In this document: positions 24,999 through 37,500 of the stretch, one piece after another
How positions within the stretch are numbered: position 1 is the stretch's first letter
Layout: every line of letters starts with the position of its first letter
Program-made: the position numbers and the translations under genes
Origin: Embiotoca jacksoni
Taxonomy: Eukaryota > Chordata > Actinopteri > Embiotocidae
Direction of reading: 5' to 3'
Assembly (NCBI GenBank): GCA_022577435.1
Contig: JAKOON010000004.1
Coordinates: forward strand, 839,501 to 903,500
DNA length: 64,000 nucleotides
Notes under the pieces: generated by a model
Seen by the model: the letters and a program-made list of their open reading frames with translations, nothing else
Database searches by the model: none
Told to the model about the DNA's origin: nothing

Positions 24999-27900
24999 CT
25001 AAATGGCTGTGACCTCGGGGCAATGGTCTGGTAAAGGGAGGTTCTTAGTATTGTTTGCTAGTAAGGTCAGCTCAGAATGTCCATGAAGACTCGACTCTTG
25101 TGGAGGCTGTTCAGCTGTCACACATGAGCCAGGACTGCTGTAGGAACCCTGTTTGTTATTGTTCAGGTAGTTTTGAAACTGTGTCTGGTTCTGGTTCTCC
25201 GGCTGATCCGCAAATGCTGCTTTTGACAACACCTTCTTCTTTTGATCGGGCGTATAGCCGGTCAAAGGGATGGCAGGGGCACCACTGGTCAGGGTAAAAT
25301 GGTGGTTGGCTGTGTACTGTTCCTCAGCCTGATTCGAGTAGTCTGTGTACTGCTCAGCAGTCGCGTTGAATGGTCCCTGGGCTACGCTGCCATTGGTCGC
25401 GCTGACTGGATCTTGGAATGCTAAGGCTTCCCCGTAGGGTTCAGCGGGTTGGCTGGTTTGGCCATTAGAGACGGTCGTGGAGCTCCCCAGCTGATAGTAC
25501 TCAGCTGAAGAAGAGTTCATTAAGTAAGTGTTTCCATTTCTGTGGTTATCATGTGCCACAGAGGCGTCACTGTAACACAGCACCGAGGACAAGGGGACCA
25601 CTTCAGTGTGAGAAACTGAGGGAGTCGTCACGTCATCCTCAAAATTCTCCGACTGGTCTTCATCCTCCTCATCCCCCTCCTCGTCCTCAGAGTCGCTGTT
25701 GGCTAAGCTCTGTGTGCTGGAGTCGGACAGTCCGCTGCAAACACTACTGCTATCCTCCTCATCCTCTTCATTTTCGTCCTCCTCCTCGTCTTCTTCATCC
25801 TCTTCCTCCTCGTCATCATCTAGCGTCTCCTCCTCCATCTCGTCGGCAGCTTGCAGGTGCATGCTGGCCGTCTGTGGGACAGCATCTGCCAGAGAGTACT
25901 CCAACCTGTGCGGTGACTGAGCGAAAGGGATTCCGTTTCCCAGGTCGTTATTTTCACCACGGTAACCGTTGGTCGGGGACGGTTGCTGCTGCTCGCGACT
26001 CTTCTCGAGCTCCAGCTTCATTATTGTGTGCAAGAAATGGGTTCGAACACGGATAGGATTAAACTCCACTCTTCCGGTTGAATTGCTGCAACCCTCTTTT
26101 GTGCAGCCACATGGAAATGACATGCGGTCCACCTGAGGAAAACAGAACATCACTGATCTCAGCTCATTTTACACACGGAGTCTGATCATTGCCGGGTTTC
26201 AAATCATATTTACAACCCCATTTCCCAACAAGTTGGGATGCTGCATAAAATGTAAATAAAAGCAGAATGTAATGATTTGAAAAACATGGAAACCCATATC
26301 TAGTTGAAAATAGAAGAAAGACAACTTATCAAATGTTGAAACTGAGAAAATTGATTGTTTTATGAAAAATATATACTCAATATATGCTCAGCAGTGAAGA
26401 TGGGGAGGGGTTCACCACGCTTTGTAAGACTGCGTGGGCAAATAGTGCAACAATTTAATGTTCCTCAACGTAAAATTGCAAAGAGTTTGGAGATTTCATC
26501 ATCTACAGGTGATAATATTATTAAATAATTCACAGAATCAAGAGAAATCTCTTCATGCGAGGGACAAGGCTGAAAACCAATGTTGGATCTTCAGACCCTC
26601 ATTAAAAACAGACACAAATCTGTCGTGGAAATCACTGCGTGGGCTCAGGAACACTTCTGAAAACCATTGTCTACGAACACAGTTCATCGCTGCGTCCACA
26701 AATGCAGATTGAAACCCGAACACGCGAAGAAGAAACCAGAAGTAAACATGAGCCAGAACCACTGCCAGCTCTTCTGGGCCCTTTGAGATGGACTGAGGCG
26801 AAGTAGAAAACTGTCCAAATCATAATTTGAAATCCTTTTTGGAAATCATGGGTGCCGCGTCCTCGGGGCTAAAGAGGAGAGGGACCATCCAGCTTCTTAT
26901 CAGCGCACAGATCCAAAGCCAGCATCTGTGATGGTACAGGGGTGCATTAGTGCACATGGCATGGGTAGCTTGCGCATCTGGGAAGGAACCATTAGTGCTG
27001 AACGACATGTTCAGGTTTTGGAGCAACATATGCTGCCACACAAGCAACATTTTTCGAGGAAGGCCTTGTTTATTTCAGCAAAACAAGGCCAGACCGCATT
27101 CTTCTCATATTACAACAGCATGGCTCCGTAGTAGAAGAGTCTGAGTGCTAAACTGGCCTCCTGCAGTCAAGACCTGTCACCCATTTAAAAAATATGGCAT
27201 AGCGCATCATATGTTGTCTTCGGCCTGTTTTTAATTAAATATGGATTTATATGATTAGTAAAACATCTGCATTTGTTTTAAGTTACATTTTATACAGCGT
27301 CCCAACTTTTTGGGAAACTGAGTTTTAAGTGCTTCCATAAAATCCTGAGTCCTTGTGCCTTCTCTTTAAATGCACGATATGTTTATTTGTCCACAAGTAA
27401 AAAGTGAGAACACGAGGATGTGTGTGTCATGAGAATTACCTGGCACTTGATCCCTGCAATGCTGCAGGCACAGGTCTCTGGGTCACAGAAAACTCTGCAA
27501 TCACAGCCACAGTCCTCTCTGGACATGCGAATGGTCCGAAGTTCATGTTTCTCCTCCACGTCAATCTTCTTTACCCCAGAGGAGCGCAGCAGGGCGCGGC
27601 GCTTTTTAGTGGTGAGAGGCTGCAAGAAGAAGTACTCGTCTACCTCCGTGTTGTCCAGATCGATGTCATCATCGGAGATGTCCTCCGCTGTGAGCGTGTT
27701 GGCCTCCTCAGACTCCACTGTGCCATTCTTAGTCAGCTGAAAACAGGAAGGAAACACATCCAAGCACTATAATAATGAGCGAACAAAGAGCTGAACCCGC
27801 AGACAAAGTGATGTTTTAAACAATGAATCTTTCAGAGCAAATTCTTTACATATTTGATATCTGTTAAATAAAGCTTCTAAAATCCATTGTACAAAATGAT

Positions 27901-30674
27901 TTACGAGTATAACTTTGTTTAGAAACAGCCTACAAAGCTTTTACCTTGAGTTTGATTGAGTTGAGTTTCTCCTCCTTCAAGTGGTCTCTGAGCATGTCTC
28001 TGTGGATCCTCTCCTGCTCCAAGGCAAATTCCCCCAGGGAGTACTGCCTGACCCAGCTGTGCCTGTTGGACATGCCCAGCGTGCTGCCTCCCTGGCTGGG
28101 CACGCTGGTGAATCCCTGCCGCCGGCCAAAGTAGTACACTGTCACATTATCAAAATGCACCCTCCTCGTCCGCAGGCGCTTCTCCCTCTTCAATATTGAG
28201 TCAGCTGCAAAGGAAAAAGGGAATGTTAAAAAAGGTGGTACACCTGCATGCCCTTGTCATTGTCTGCTGTAAAATGTTTTTGACAATTAAATAAAACCCA
28301 TGTGGAAAGAATTAAACCTCCACACTGCAAATTATGGCGTTAACAGAACTTAAGCACTGCTGATTTTATTTTACAATCATTTAAATGTTCTTTTATGTTG
28401 GAGTAGAACACCTTTATATCCATGTAAAGCCTGTTAAGATAAGTGTCATTTTATAGTGAATGGGGGACACCGTTTTTAGAGAGTATTGTCCTTTAACGCC
28501 TGAATTATGAGCAATTCTCTCTTGCCAGCTTCCTAACACGCTTCTACAGATCTTGACCTTAGTGCAGGTTAGGTTTTCATGACATCTCTGTGCTCCTGCG
28601 CTTGGCATGCAAGTCTTTTTAAGGAGAGCTCTTACAAGGGGGAGGTGCAAATAGGAGGGCAACGCTGGAGCATAAATAATCCCCTGCCTGGCCCAGAGAT
28701 GAAGAGTGCCGGTTCACAGAAGCAGTGTTCCCAGCATTCACCCCCCCCCCCCCCCCCCCCCATCAGACAGACAGGACAAATAGAAACCATCTGGTTCCAA
28801 CAGCTCTCCACCCCATGCAAGAGGGACAATGCATTTCATTACAGATGTAGAGCTGTCAGACTGAGGCTACCGAGCACAGCTGAGTTTCCATATATTTATA
28901 AAAATAAATGAAAAACTTGTTTCAGATGTTAAAAAAAAAAAAGAACAGATCTTTGGTCCAATGTATGCATGTATCTAAAGGGAATTTTTCACACAAACGT
29001 TCTTTTATCCTTCAAAGACCTCATTGTTTCTCAGACGCTCTAAAAACAAACCCATCACAGATGTTTTCCTCCTCTCCCCAACACCACAAGAAGGAATGTA
29101 AAGTACCCCGCTCAGGACTTAATTGTTTCATCTGTCTGCGGAGTCAGTCAATCACTACGTGCACATGTCACTTCACAGGAGTGCAGTCTCCACAGTGCAC
29201 AGCTCCCTCGTTGCTGTTAGCTGACCTTCTCCAGCCCCCAGCTACCAGCGGCTGCAGCTGACACGGAGGCCAAGCACAGCCTCCAGTGGAACAGCACCAA
29301 CCTTATGTCTCTGAACCCCCTCTCTAAAGGGACGGGGGCCTCTCATCAGTCTGCGTGTCATTCACACAAGCAAAAAAACACTGCATCATCAAAACACAAA
29401 TTTGGTATTGACACAACCTTTAATTTAAACCAAAAAAATGATTGTTTTATTTACCTGGCTAAAATATTTTACATTTCAAAAAAATAAAATACCAAGATTT
29501 CAAACTGTGCAGATACACAAACACACAAACGTGACTCATTTCTTTTGCTCTTTAAGAATCACATCATTGAGATTTCGCTGCAGGCATCTGAAAGCATTCA
29601 AAATTACCCAAAGGATTAATAATCTACCAGTCTAATCTGTTACACTCATCTCTTTAACACTGAGACTCACAAGCAGGATGTTTTAAGCTAAACTGCATCT
29701 GAATTAACAGATCAACAGAAAAATAGTCTGAAACTTTTGTTCTTTGATGGATTAATCATATTGGCAGTGATTTTTCAAACAAATTGCATTTGATGGTTTC
29801 AGTTTTTTTTAATGTAAAGATTTGCTGCTTTTTTGTTTCGAATGAATCTAAACTGACTATTTTCCACTTTTGTACCGTTGATACACCAAAGCAAGAAATT
29901 TGTTTTAGGAAATGTTGTTTTTTCACCACCATGTTTGATAGCCCAAACAATGATTCCCTAATTTTTAGCAGCAGCTCTAGTCTTTACCCATCATGCATCA
30001 CTCCTACACTTTTAGTTTGCCCCCAAAACAGGACTATTTAATCAAAAATAGGATTTCTGTGAGCAGATAATTAGCTAGGACAATACGTTTGTGTTGAGCT
30101 GCTCCACTGTTCCTAGAGAGTTGTATATCTACATGCACAGTGCCAGCAGTACACACAGCTTGAGACCGTATTAGCTCGTTCATCTGGCTGCTGTATGCTG
30201 TGCATGCTTTATTACAGCTCTAGACTCTTAGCATCACTTAGCCTCCTCTCCTCTCTAATGCACAGCCAACGACTGTAAATTCATATTATACTCTCTTATC
30301 AACAGACATGCAGATTTGTTTTCTTTGACCTTACATCCTGCAATGATTGAGCTACAAACTCAGGCTGGCTCAGAGTGTTATTTCCATCTTGATTAAAAAA
30401 ATCCCTTTCGGTGCTGCAGCTTTGTTTTCCTCGAGATGAAATGATGACATTAATCTTACTGTCAGTAGCACACATTCGCCACACAGAGCACAATGCATGA
30501 TTTTAAAAGACACAGGCACTCACGGGTGAAAGGGCCCGAGGCAGAGGGGTTGACACTGTCGCTGCTATCCCCACTCTCACTGCAGGAGACCTCATCATCA
30601 GACTCCCGCACGGAAGAGCACGGGGAGGAGGAGGCTTCCACCTCCTCAAATTTCCTCTTCAGTATTCCGCTCAT
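24999..30674 (-). CDS. csrnp3: Cysteine/serine-rich nuclear protein 3; 4 coding exons, 613 aa
   Basis: This is a member of the AXUD1/CSRNP family of nuclear proteins that bind DNA and activate transcription; CSRNP3 is mainly neuronal. Coding exons in transcription order: 30674-30524, 28204-27945, 27736-27440, 26132-24999. They sum to 1842 nt with matching phases. Human CSRNP3 is 585 aa; the extra length lies in the C-terminal half. The start MSGILKRKFEE is the conserved family N-terminus. Next come a Ser/Glu/Asp-rich segment (about 12-45), a basic stretch KREKRLRTRR (56-65), FTSVPSQGGSTLGM, a second basic patch KKRR (about 181-184) and the cysteine-rich core from Cys213 to about residue 251, with CGCDCRVFC, CACS and CGCTKEGC. 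An acidic Glu/Asp run follows at about 333-363, then a second acidic block and a low-complexity Ser/Thr/Gln/Asn tail. In-frame upstream ATGs exist (30684-30686, and at the end of the likely 5' exon), so a short N-terminal extension is possible. Confidence 0.96.
26209..27328 (+). mobile_element. Degenerate Tc1/mariner-like DNA transposon in the last csrnp3 intron
   Basis: The ends form inverted repeats of roughly 45 bp. The left end reads ttacaaccccatttcccaac and continues agttgggatgctg; the right end, reversed, reads ttaaaactcagtttcccaaa and continues agttgggacgctg. Between them are broken transposase pieces on the plus strand, in more than one frame. ISAHGMGSLRIWEGTIS and LEQHMLPHKQ lie at about 26930-27050. 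RPCLFQQNKARPH and TTAWLRSRRV follow in a shifted frame at about 27057-27144. In Tc1-type transposases the FQQDNARPH motif holds a catalytic Asp; here that position is Asn, and frameshifts and stops break the rest, so the copy is inactive. It is 1.1 kb, shorter than full elements, and antisense to its host gene. Target-site duplication could not be resolved. Confidence 0.75.
28205..30523 (-). other. csrnp3 intron 2 (between coding exons 1 and 2)
   Basis: A 2.3-kb intron with a GTGAGT donor (complement of 30518-30523) and a TTGCAG acceptor (complement of 28205-28210). It contains a 21-bp C run at 28741-28761. The remaining sequence is unremarkable and AT-rich. Open frames such as 28908-29261 and 28579-28911 on the plus strand show no family resemblance. 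Confidence 0.65.
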
Positions 30675-30692
30675 GGCCCGCTGCATCTGCAC

Positions 30693-33680
30693 CTAAAACC
30701 GAAAGACAGCAGAGGGGCCACACATTATTTAATATCCAGTTTAGGGCCTTCATAATCCTCAACACAGTCAATTAGCACCCCCCCCCCCCTCCCACCCCAG
30801 CCACCACCACTTTCACTCACACACAGAATCTCTCCTGCTGCTATTCCCACTCCCAGGCGTTCCCTGGGCGATTGATCACCTTTCCACAAAGGAGCGGAGA
30901 AGGAAGGAGAAAGCTGCCACTGTCTTTGATTGAGAGGATGGAGGAAAAGACAGACTGGACCAACTTGTCTTGCACTGCTACCTGTCAGGGTAAAATTATT
31001 TACAATAGAGATGTATTATGCACAAGATTAGGTGATTGCATTTAATTGCTGCTGCACCTATAAATCATAAACATGATTAAAAATATCCACTGGCTCAAAA
31101 AGAAGCCATTTTCAGCTTTCTCCAAAACGAGTGCAAAGAATTCTGCGTAATTGTGAGATGTGGAAATGTGTTTTTATACAGGTTCAAACACACAGTGAGA
31201 GTGATTTGCATTTCTGTGCAGCTCAACAAGTAAGATAACATTATTCACATGAGGCTTTATTGCATCAGAAGAGGTATTGGTGAAGCTGCTGTTGACGGCC
31301 TCATGAGTGTCATCCTGTATGTCTGTAATGAGCTTGTTAAATCAGATGGTTCCTACAGAGAAAAACTAAAGAACAGGCATCAGGTGAATGCTGCTACAGT
31401 CACCGCAGAACAGAGTAGAAATCTATAGTGCAAAAGGCCATAATTGGATGTCTAATCTTCTACAAATGCAGTCAACAATCATGAATCGTAAAGAATTGTA
31501 AAAGAAAATGATAGCAAAAGTCCCCCGACGGATATGATTGCTGCTACCAACCTTTCAGTAACAGCTCAGCAGTAGTAAAATAAGTCTTTGTAGCTGCGTA
31601 CAGGTCCAGCTAAATGTTTGCGGTTAGCACTTCATACAGAGGCTGTTGTAACACAAGTGTTACAGACCACTTCAATGTCAATTGAGAGGGTCCATTAACT
31701 TCCCCTGACTGATGATGCAATTAGACAAATAAACCAGAACAAGCTCATCAGTCAAATCCACTAAAACTAATTACCATTACCCAAAAACTGGCTGCACTGT
31801 AAGTATCAAACAGTACATTGATTTGATCACTGCTTTTTTTTCCCTTTGAAAGAGATCCTGCCGTCGTTCTTCAGTGTGTAATGGACTATAATGTTGCAGG
31901 ACTTGTTTAGTGTTAATCCATGTTCATAATGTCAGAGATTGTAGAAAATATACTCCTTTAACATATCAAATTGTGGAGCCTTGTTTTCTGTATTCTAACA
32001 GCGGTTGCTGGAACGTCATGTCACATTTCAAAATAAGACCAAGTATCACAAACAGTGCTGCAGTATAGCACAGCAAGGACTGCAATGACTGGCAGCTTTT
32101 CCCCTCACTGCTTTCTGTCTTGGAACCTGGAATCTGTAAAGACAGCGTGCATCCTCACCCAGTCCCACTCTGTCTATCTGCCAGAGCAGCTTGTGGGGGA
32201 GTTCCATTCACAGACAGCCTCAGTGTTTCATCTGGGCTCCGCTATCAAGTCATTACAGATGCAAATGCTGCCTGAGAGACATGCTGCCTTAGAAAGAGGT
32301 GCAAACCAGAGAGGACTGTAGCGCTGCCAGCAAGAGGGTCATTGTTCCCAGGAGGCTGTGCTTGTTCAGAGCAGTGACATGGCACCGAACCTCCAGAGAC
32401 AACAACGCTACCTACAACTAAGGAATGTGAGGCATCCTCCATTTGGGAGAAATTGAAGGAGAGAGGAGTCAGTCAGGGTAACCTGAAAATATTATTTCTC
32501 TTCAAAGCGAATTTGTATTAGTTTGGAAGAGAAATAAGGGGCTGAGCTACAGGGAACTTTCTTTTAGCAAATAACTGAGCTGGCTGACAAGAAACTGAAG
32601 ATCAATCTGCTCTTTCCTCTGAATGAGGATGACAAGACTAACATTAACTAAGGAGGGAATACATTACATAATCTAGTCTTGTGAAATTTAAAATTGTAGT
32701 CAGCAGAAGCTGCTGGTTTCACATCAAAACAGTGAAGAAATAGATTTATTCCACTTCTGCCAAACAGGAATGGAAATTTCCACCAGAAATTACCTGTACA
32801 ATTTTAGTCCATTTCCGAGTGAGGGTCCTAATTAGATACCATTGTTGGAAATCCATTTGTATGCTTAGCCCTTAGCTGATGCTGCACTAGGCTTTGATAG
32901 CAAAAGTGGTTTCCATGGAGATTCTAATGTAGTCTCACAACTAGTGCGTTCCCATATGGCCGTGTCTCAGTGTTACATACAGTACATGAGGACTCTCCAC
33001 GATAAAGCACTGATGTCACAACAAATTAAGTTGATATTAAAGCAAATTCTCTTTATACATTTAGTTCCTTCCTCGCATTAAAGCATTACAAGTTCATCTG
33101 CATTCTTCTGTGACAGCATGAGAAGGGAAGATCTTGACACTGGACGGGCATGACATCACAAACCACAGAGCTAGGGTAATCTGGGGTGAAGCTCTTTCAT
33201 CGTGGCTAAATAAAAACAGAGATCGCTGCTCCTCTCCAACAGCTCTTTCTTTGTCTTCACTGTTGCCTTACCACTAATCATGACTGGGCAGCACACGCAG
33301 TGGTACAAGAGAGAAAATCCCAGAGAAAATAATGCAGCAAAAGCCAGCTTGGAAAGCCCCTCCCTGTGTTTGGCTCTGTGTGCACACACATCAACTGTGG
33401 AAAGCAACTCTTATCCTATATCAACTGTGCTCGCAGCACTGAAGAACACTTGCATTATGAGTACAATTATTTTTTCCCCCTCATCATTCACAAGGTTCCC
33501 ACAATCACAGTAAACCTATTTGACAGCATGAGGCTCAAAGCCCTCATCCCAAGTGATGTCAACAAGCCTATGGCATCTGGAGCAAGTCATGACACATCAG
33601 TCCTACAATGACCACATTACACTCCTGTGTGTGTGCTGGCCCTCGCAGAAACAACTGACCTGTATCCACTGGCAGACTGT
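30693..33680 (-). other. csrnp3 intron 1, 3'-proximal part
   Basis: This is the region next to the acceptor of the first coding exon (complement of 30693-30700 reads GGTTTTAG). A C run lies at about 30779-30789. Much of 31000-33600 is non-repetitive, without simple repeats or transposon ends that I recognise. Such stretches in introns of neuronal regulators often hold enhancers, but I cannot show conservation from one sequence. Confidence 0.45.
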
Positions 33681-33682
33681 GA

Positions 33683-33732
33683 CTCCTTTCACCTCCTTTC
33701 ACCTCCTCTCACCTCCTCTCACCTCCTCTCAC
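33683..33732. repeat. 10-bp tandem repeat, 5 copies
   Basis: Five head-to-tail copies of a 10-mer (ctcctttcac, changing to ctcctctcac) lie in csrnp3 intron 1. The change between the first two and last three units suggests stepwise expansion. No function is apparent. Confidence 0.85.
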
Positions 33733-33876
33733 AGCAGTGCAGCCGCACAATCACAAATGTGGCCATTCAAAAAAAGGTGAAACATGATGAATGAAGAAAT
33801 TCCCATTTTGTTTCAGTCCACTGACTTGCAGCGACCCCTGAGCTCCATGATACAAAAAAAAGAGAGAAGGTGCAGG

Positions 33877-34036
33877 AGAGAGAGAGAGAGAGAGAGAGAC
33901 TAGTAATTTTCCAGCTCTGACTGCACTGTCGGCAACATATGCTTTATTGTTGCAAGACGACAGTCTTTCTCACTTTAACTCCCTCTCTGTCAGAGTGTTG
34001 CTCTCTCTCTCTCTCTCTTCCTCTCTCTCTCTCCGG
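33877..34036. repeat. (GA)n and (CT)n tracts, opposite strands
   Basis: A (GA)n run at about 33877-33899 is followed about 90 bp later by a (CT)n-rich run at about 33989-34036. The purine strand switches between them, so the two tracts could pair as an imperfect hairpin. GAGA-type runs also bind GAF-like factors and can form triplexes. Only the sequence is demonstrated. Confidence 0.7.
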
Positions 34037-34186
34037 CCACACAAAGGCTCATTAGCTGCAGCCGGCTGAAAGGCAGCAGCCGACTGGAGCAGAGTGGAGC
34101 AGAGCAGAGGCAGCCTGAGATCACATGGGTGGGATGTCTGAGAGAGTCAGGCGTGCCTCTGCTCCTGCTGTCTGCAGATATTTTTA

Positions 34187-34530
34187 CCAACATGAGCAGG
34201 GGAGTGAAGGGGGGGGAAGGGAGGGGAGTGAGGAAGGACAGTTATGGGGGGGGTGAGGGGGGCGGGGGGCAGGATGGGGGGGGTGAGAAAAAAGAAGAAA
34301 GACTAAATGGTAAGGAAATTGATAAGGGGAGGTATGTGGGAGATGCAGGGCAGTTGGAAACTGGGGCGATGGGGTATAACAGAAATGTAGAGCGGAGGGG
34401 ATTCAGAGGGAGGAGGAGGATGAGGAGGAGGAGGAGGTGGAGGGAGAGAGAGTGGGGCAAAGACAAGGGAAAGGGGAAACGTCTGATGCCAAGAAAAACA
34501 CAACAGAGAAAGGGGAAGAAATCGAGAATA
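34187..34530 (+). repeat. Polypurine tract (G/A-rich), about 340 bp
   Basis: An almost uninterrupted purine stretch with many GGGG runs and gga/agg triplets, continuing into an A/G mixture. It accounts for the open frame at 34129-34566 (145 codons rich in Gly, Arg, Lys and Glu) and its antisense Pro/Leu/Ser-rich partners. The composition favours triplex or G-quadruplex structures. It lies in csrnp3 intron 1 just after the (CT)n tract. Confidence 0.75.
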
Positions 34531-37500
34531 ATACCACAAAATAAAAGCCTAAACAATCCAGCCTAAATCAAATTAAACAACAGAACATTATGTTTGTGTT
34601 GGAAAAACTGACAACGATGCATTGCACAGAAAACTTGCTGTAAAAATATTGTAAAACTGGAGGAGGTTGACAAGCAAATATGAACATAAACGTCCTCATC
34701 CAGAGGAAACAAGATTTGTCAGCACTGAAGTAAATGGGCTCCGAACGCTTCCTATGCCAGGAAGTTCTGCTGATGAGTTGGAGTTGGTGGGGCCTGGGCT
34801 TGTGCAGTCAAAGAGCCATGATGTCATTCTTGCACTCATTTGGATCATATGTCAACATAAAAGGACCTGCCGCACTTCCTTTCACAGGATAGCTTTTTGC
34901 TGGCAGCCATTGCAGCAGTCAATATAAATAAACAGCAATTTCTAAACACAAACACACCATACAATATATATTCTGCAAAAATATTACAAAATCTCGAACA
35001 AAAGGACAGACGCACTACAGGACAAAAAAAAAAAAAAGAAGCATTTTTATAGCTTTAAAGTGGACAATAAATCAGTTAGTGAGTTAAAAAGATATTTTAT
35101 ACAATGCAGTTAAAGCCATTTATTGACAACTTTATGTGAAAAGATTTGTCTTCAATACAACTTTAAGAAAAACAAATATAATTTGCCCCAGCAGCGCTCT
35201 GCATCCTCACCAGTGTCCACACTGAACCATCTCTGTCACACCACCTCCATCCTTAACATCATCAAGCCAGTAAGACATGATCCAAAGAAGAAATGAGTTC
35301 AGTCAAGTTCCTTCAGAGAAAATTTTACATTAAAAATGCATCAGTGTGTGGAGTCACTGCAAAGTATTTACTGTAATAAGCAAGATGTTTCCTTATTGTT
35401 CTTAATATACTTACTTTTAATTGGGTTTTTAATGATGTTTCACTACTATGAAGCAATTTAAGCTATTTTTCTTCATAATAGTATCGTAGTTAATGGCTTT
35501 TATTCCTTATAGAATGACTACGACCATTGACATAGCTCTTTTTAAATATGTGGTCTCCACACAGGAAGCTATAGAGGAGGAGCACTGACTGTACTCACAG
35601 CCTCTGCTGAGCACTCAAAGATTGCAGTCGACCATTATGGCTGAATCAGAAGGACCAAAGAACAAGCAAGTGTTTTAACACAACTGCAGCAGTCAAGAGA
35701 CGGACTGAACAGGAAGACCGTCTATTTTGTATTTACTGAATTGGTCTGAATTACTGTTCACCCACTTTGGTACATGTTCCTCTGAGCTGATCGGACTAAT
35801 GTCCTCATCATTATATTTCCACTTTTAAAATGATGTTTATTCAGGTCATAGTTAATGTGTGTGTCTCCACTAAAAGACTGCAAAAATAAATGCCAGTGAC
35901 TTAGTCATACTAATATGTGGGAACATGAGTAACAGTGACTTACGCCTGCTGGATCAGCGGCGTGTTGTTCTCGGCTACCTGGCAAGGGTGAGCAAAAATA
36001 ACTATATCTTTATCTCAACTTTAACAACATCTGCATTCATATTTGTATAATAAAAGTGGGTGGACATAAACATATATCTAGTTTTCTGTCTTTTAAATGG
36101 TTTTCTATTAACATGTTACATTTAATATGAATTCAAATAATAACTTCTAAACTTTTTATATTTATGGAAATGTTTCTAAATTAAGTGTCAAGGCTAAACT
36201 CTCTCTGCCATACTAAACAATGTAATACTGCTTCTACTCTTGTGTGTTTAATATTTGTGACAACATAATACCAAGTCGTGAGTAAGCTTCTAAATATAAG
36301 CTTTACAAAAATCATTGAATAATTCTGTTACAATTTTGCTATCAATTATTTAAAAACATCCATACAGTGAGTAAAACTATCAAGACCTGCCCCAACCTGA
36401 CCGAACTGTCCTAGGCTGCCCTTTTCCTTTCAAATGTCAAAATTGTGTTATTAATATAAATAAATGTGATCATTCAATTACAAATATCAACGACTGTAAC
36501 TGTATGGAGAGCGTACTGTGATCATATCCATCAGTTGTGTACAAACCAATTGTTGCTCTGATCACTTTCTCCACAACCTTTAATGAAATGTGTTATTCGA
36601 CAACTTTATCTGCTCTGAATCCCATTAATGATTCAGCCATGAGACTCGCATATATCTGCTGCCCTATTACATAAAAATGCAAAACATAAGCTGGAGAGAT
36701 GGCATTTGTTACACTATTGTGCCAGTGATGGTGACCTATATTTGCTCTGACTTCAAGATGCTTTCTTATCTCAATGAAGGAAATTGAAGACAGCAGGCAA
36801 AAATATACAAATAGGGGCTTTTACAAATAGTCTAATTTCATTCATGTAGTCATACTGTAATTGAGGTCAAATGGAAAAAATTACTACTGTAACCAATGAA
36901 AAGTAAATGGTCAAGTCCAAACAGAGTCTTATTGTTTAAATTGTGCAAATAGAAGAGTTGGCAGAATGGCTTTACACAACATAAGTGGCACAGGACCACC
37001 CATGTTCATGTGTTGAGTTAAAATGCAGCGTTCAAAGTCTTCAGTGATGTCACTGAAACATTTGGTTTTGAACTGTCTGACTTTATGACAACATATCAGC
37101 AACTCTTCAGCAGCAGTGGGCGTGAATCACAACCTTTAATGGAAGAAACTGGAGTGAACCACGGATGAATCATGGCACCCACCGTGTTTATCTTCATCAT
37201 CACAGTCGTTATCCATCTCAACATCCAACACTGCTATCTCACAGTATGTTCAAATATCATACAGACCAGACGGCAGGTTCTTCAACTTATTAGGTTCAAG
37301 ACTAAGACCAGGGGTCTCCATCCGTCATGTATCAGCTGGACACTGCAGTTTTGTTATGAAGCTGCAGCGTACAGACCAGAATACCATCTGTAGTGATTCA
37401 GAGAAAGATCTGCATTGCACCCATTGTGCTCTGGATCACAATAGAGGTTTCTCAGGACCATACCATTGGCACACCAGTAGTTTGCAGTTTGTCTCTCTTC

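Noticed and set aside
25553..26056. 167-codon open frame antisense to the csrnp3 last exon
   Set aside because: A shadow of the real coding exon; Pro/His/Ser-rich from reading acidic codons backwards, with no family resemblance.
34129..34566. 145-codon open frame on the plus strand, Gly/Arg/Lys-rich
   Set aside because: It lies wholly in a polypurine tract where stop codons are rare by composition. It has no domain or splice context and lies antisense inside a csrnp3 intron.
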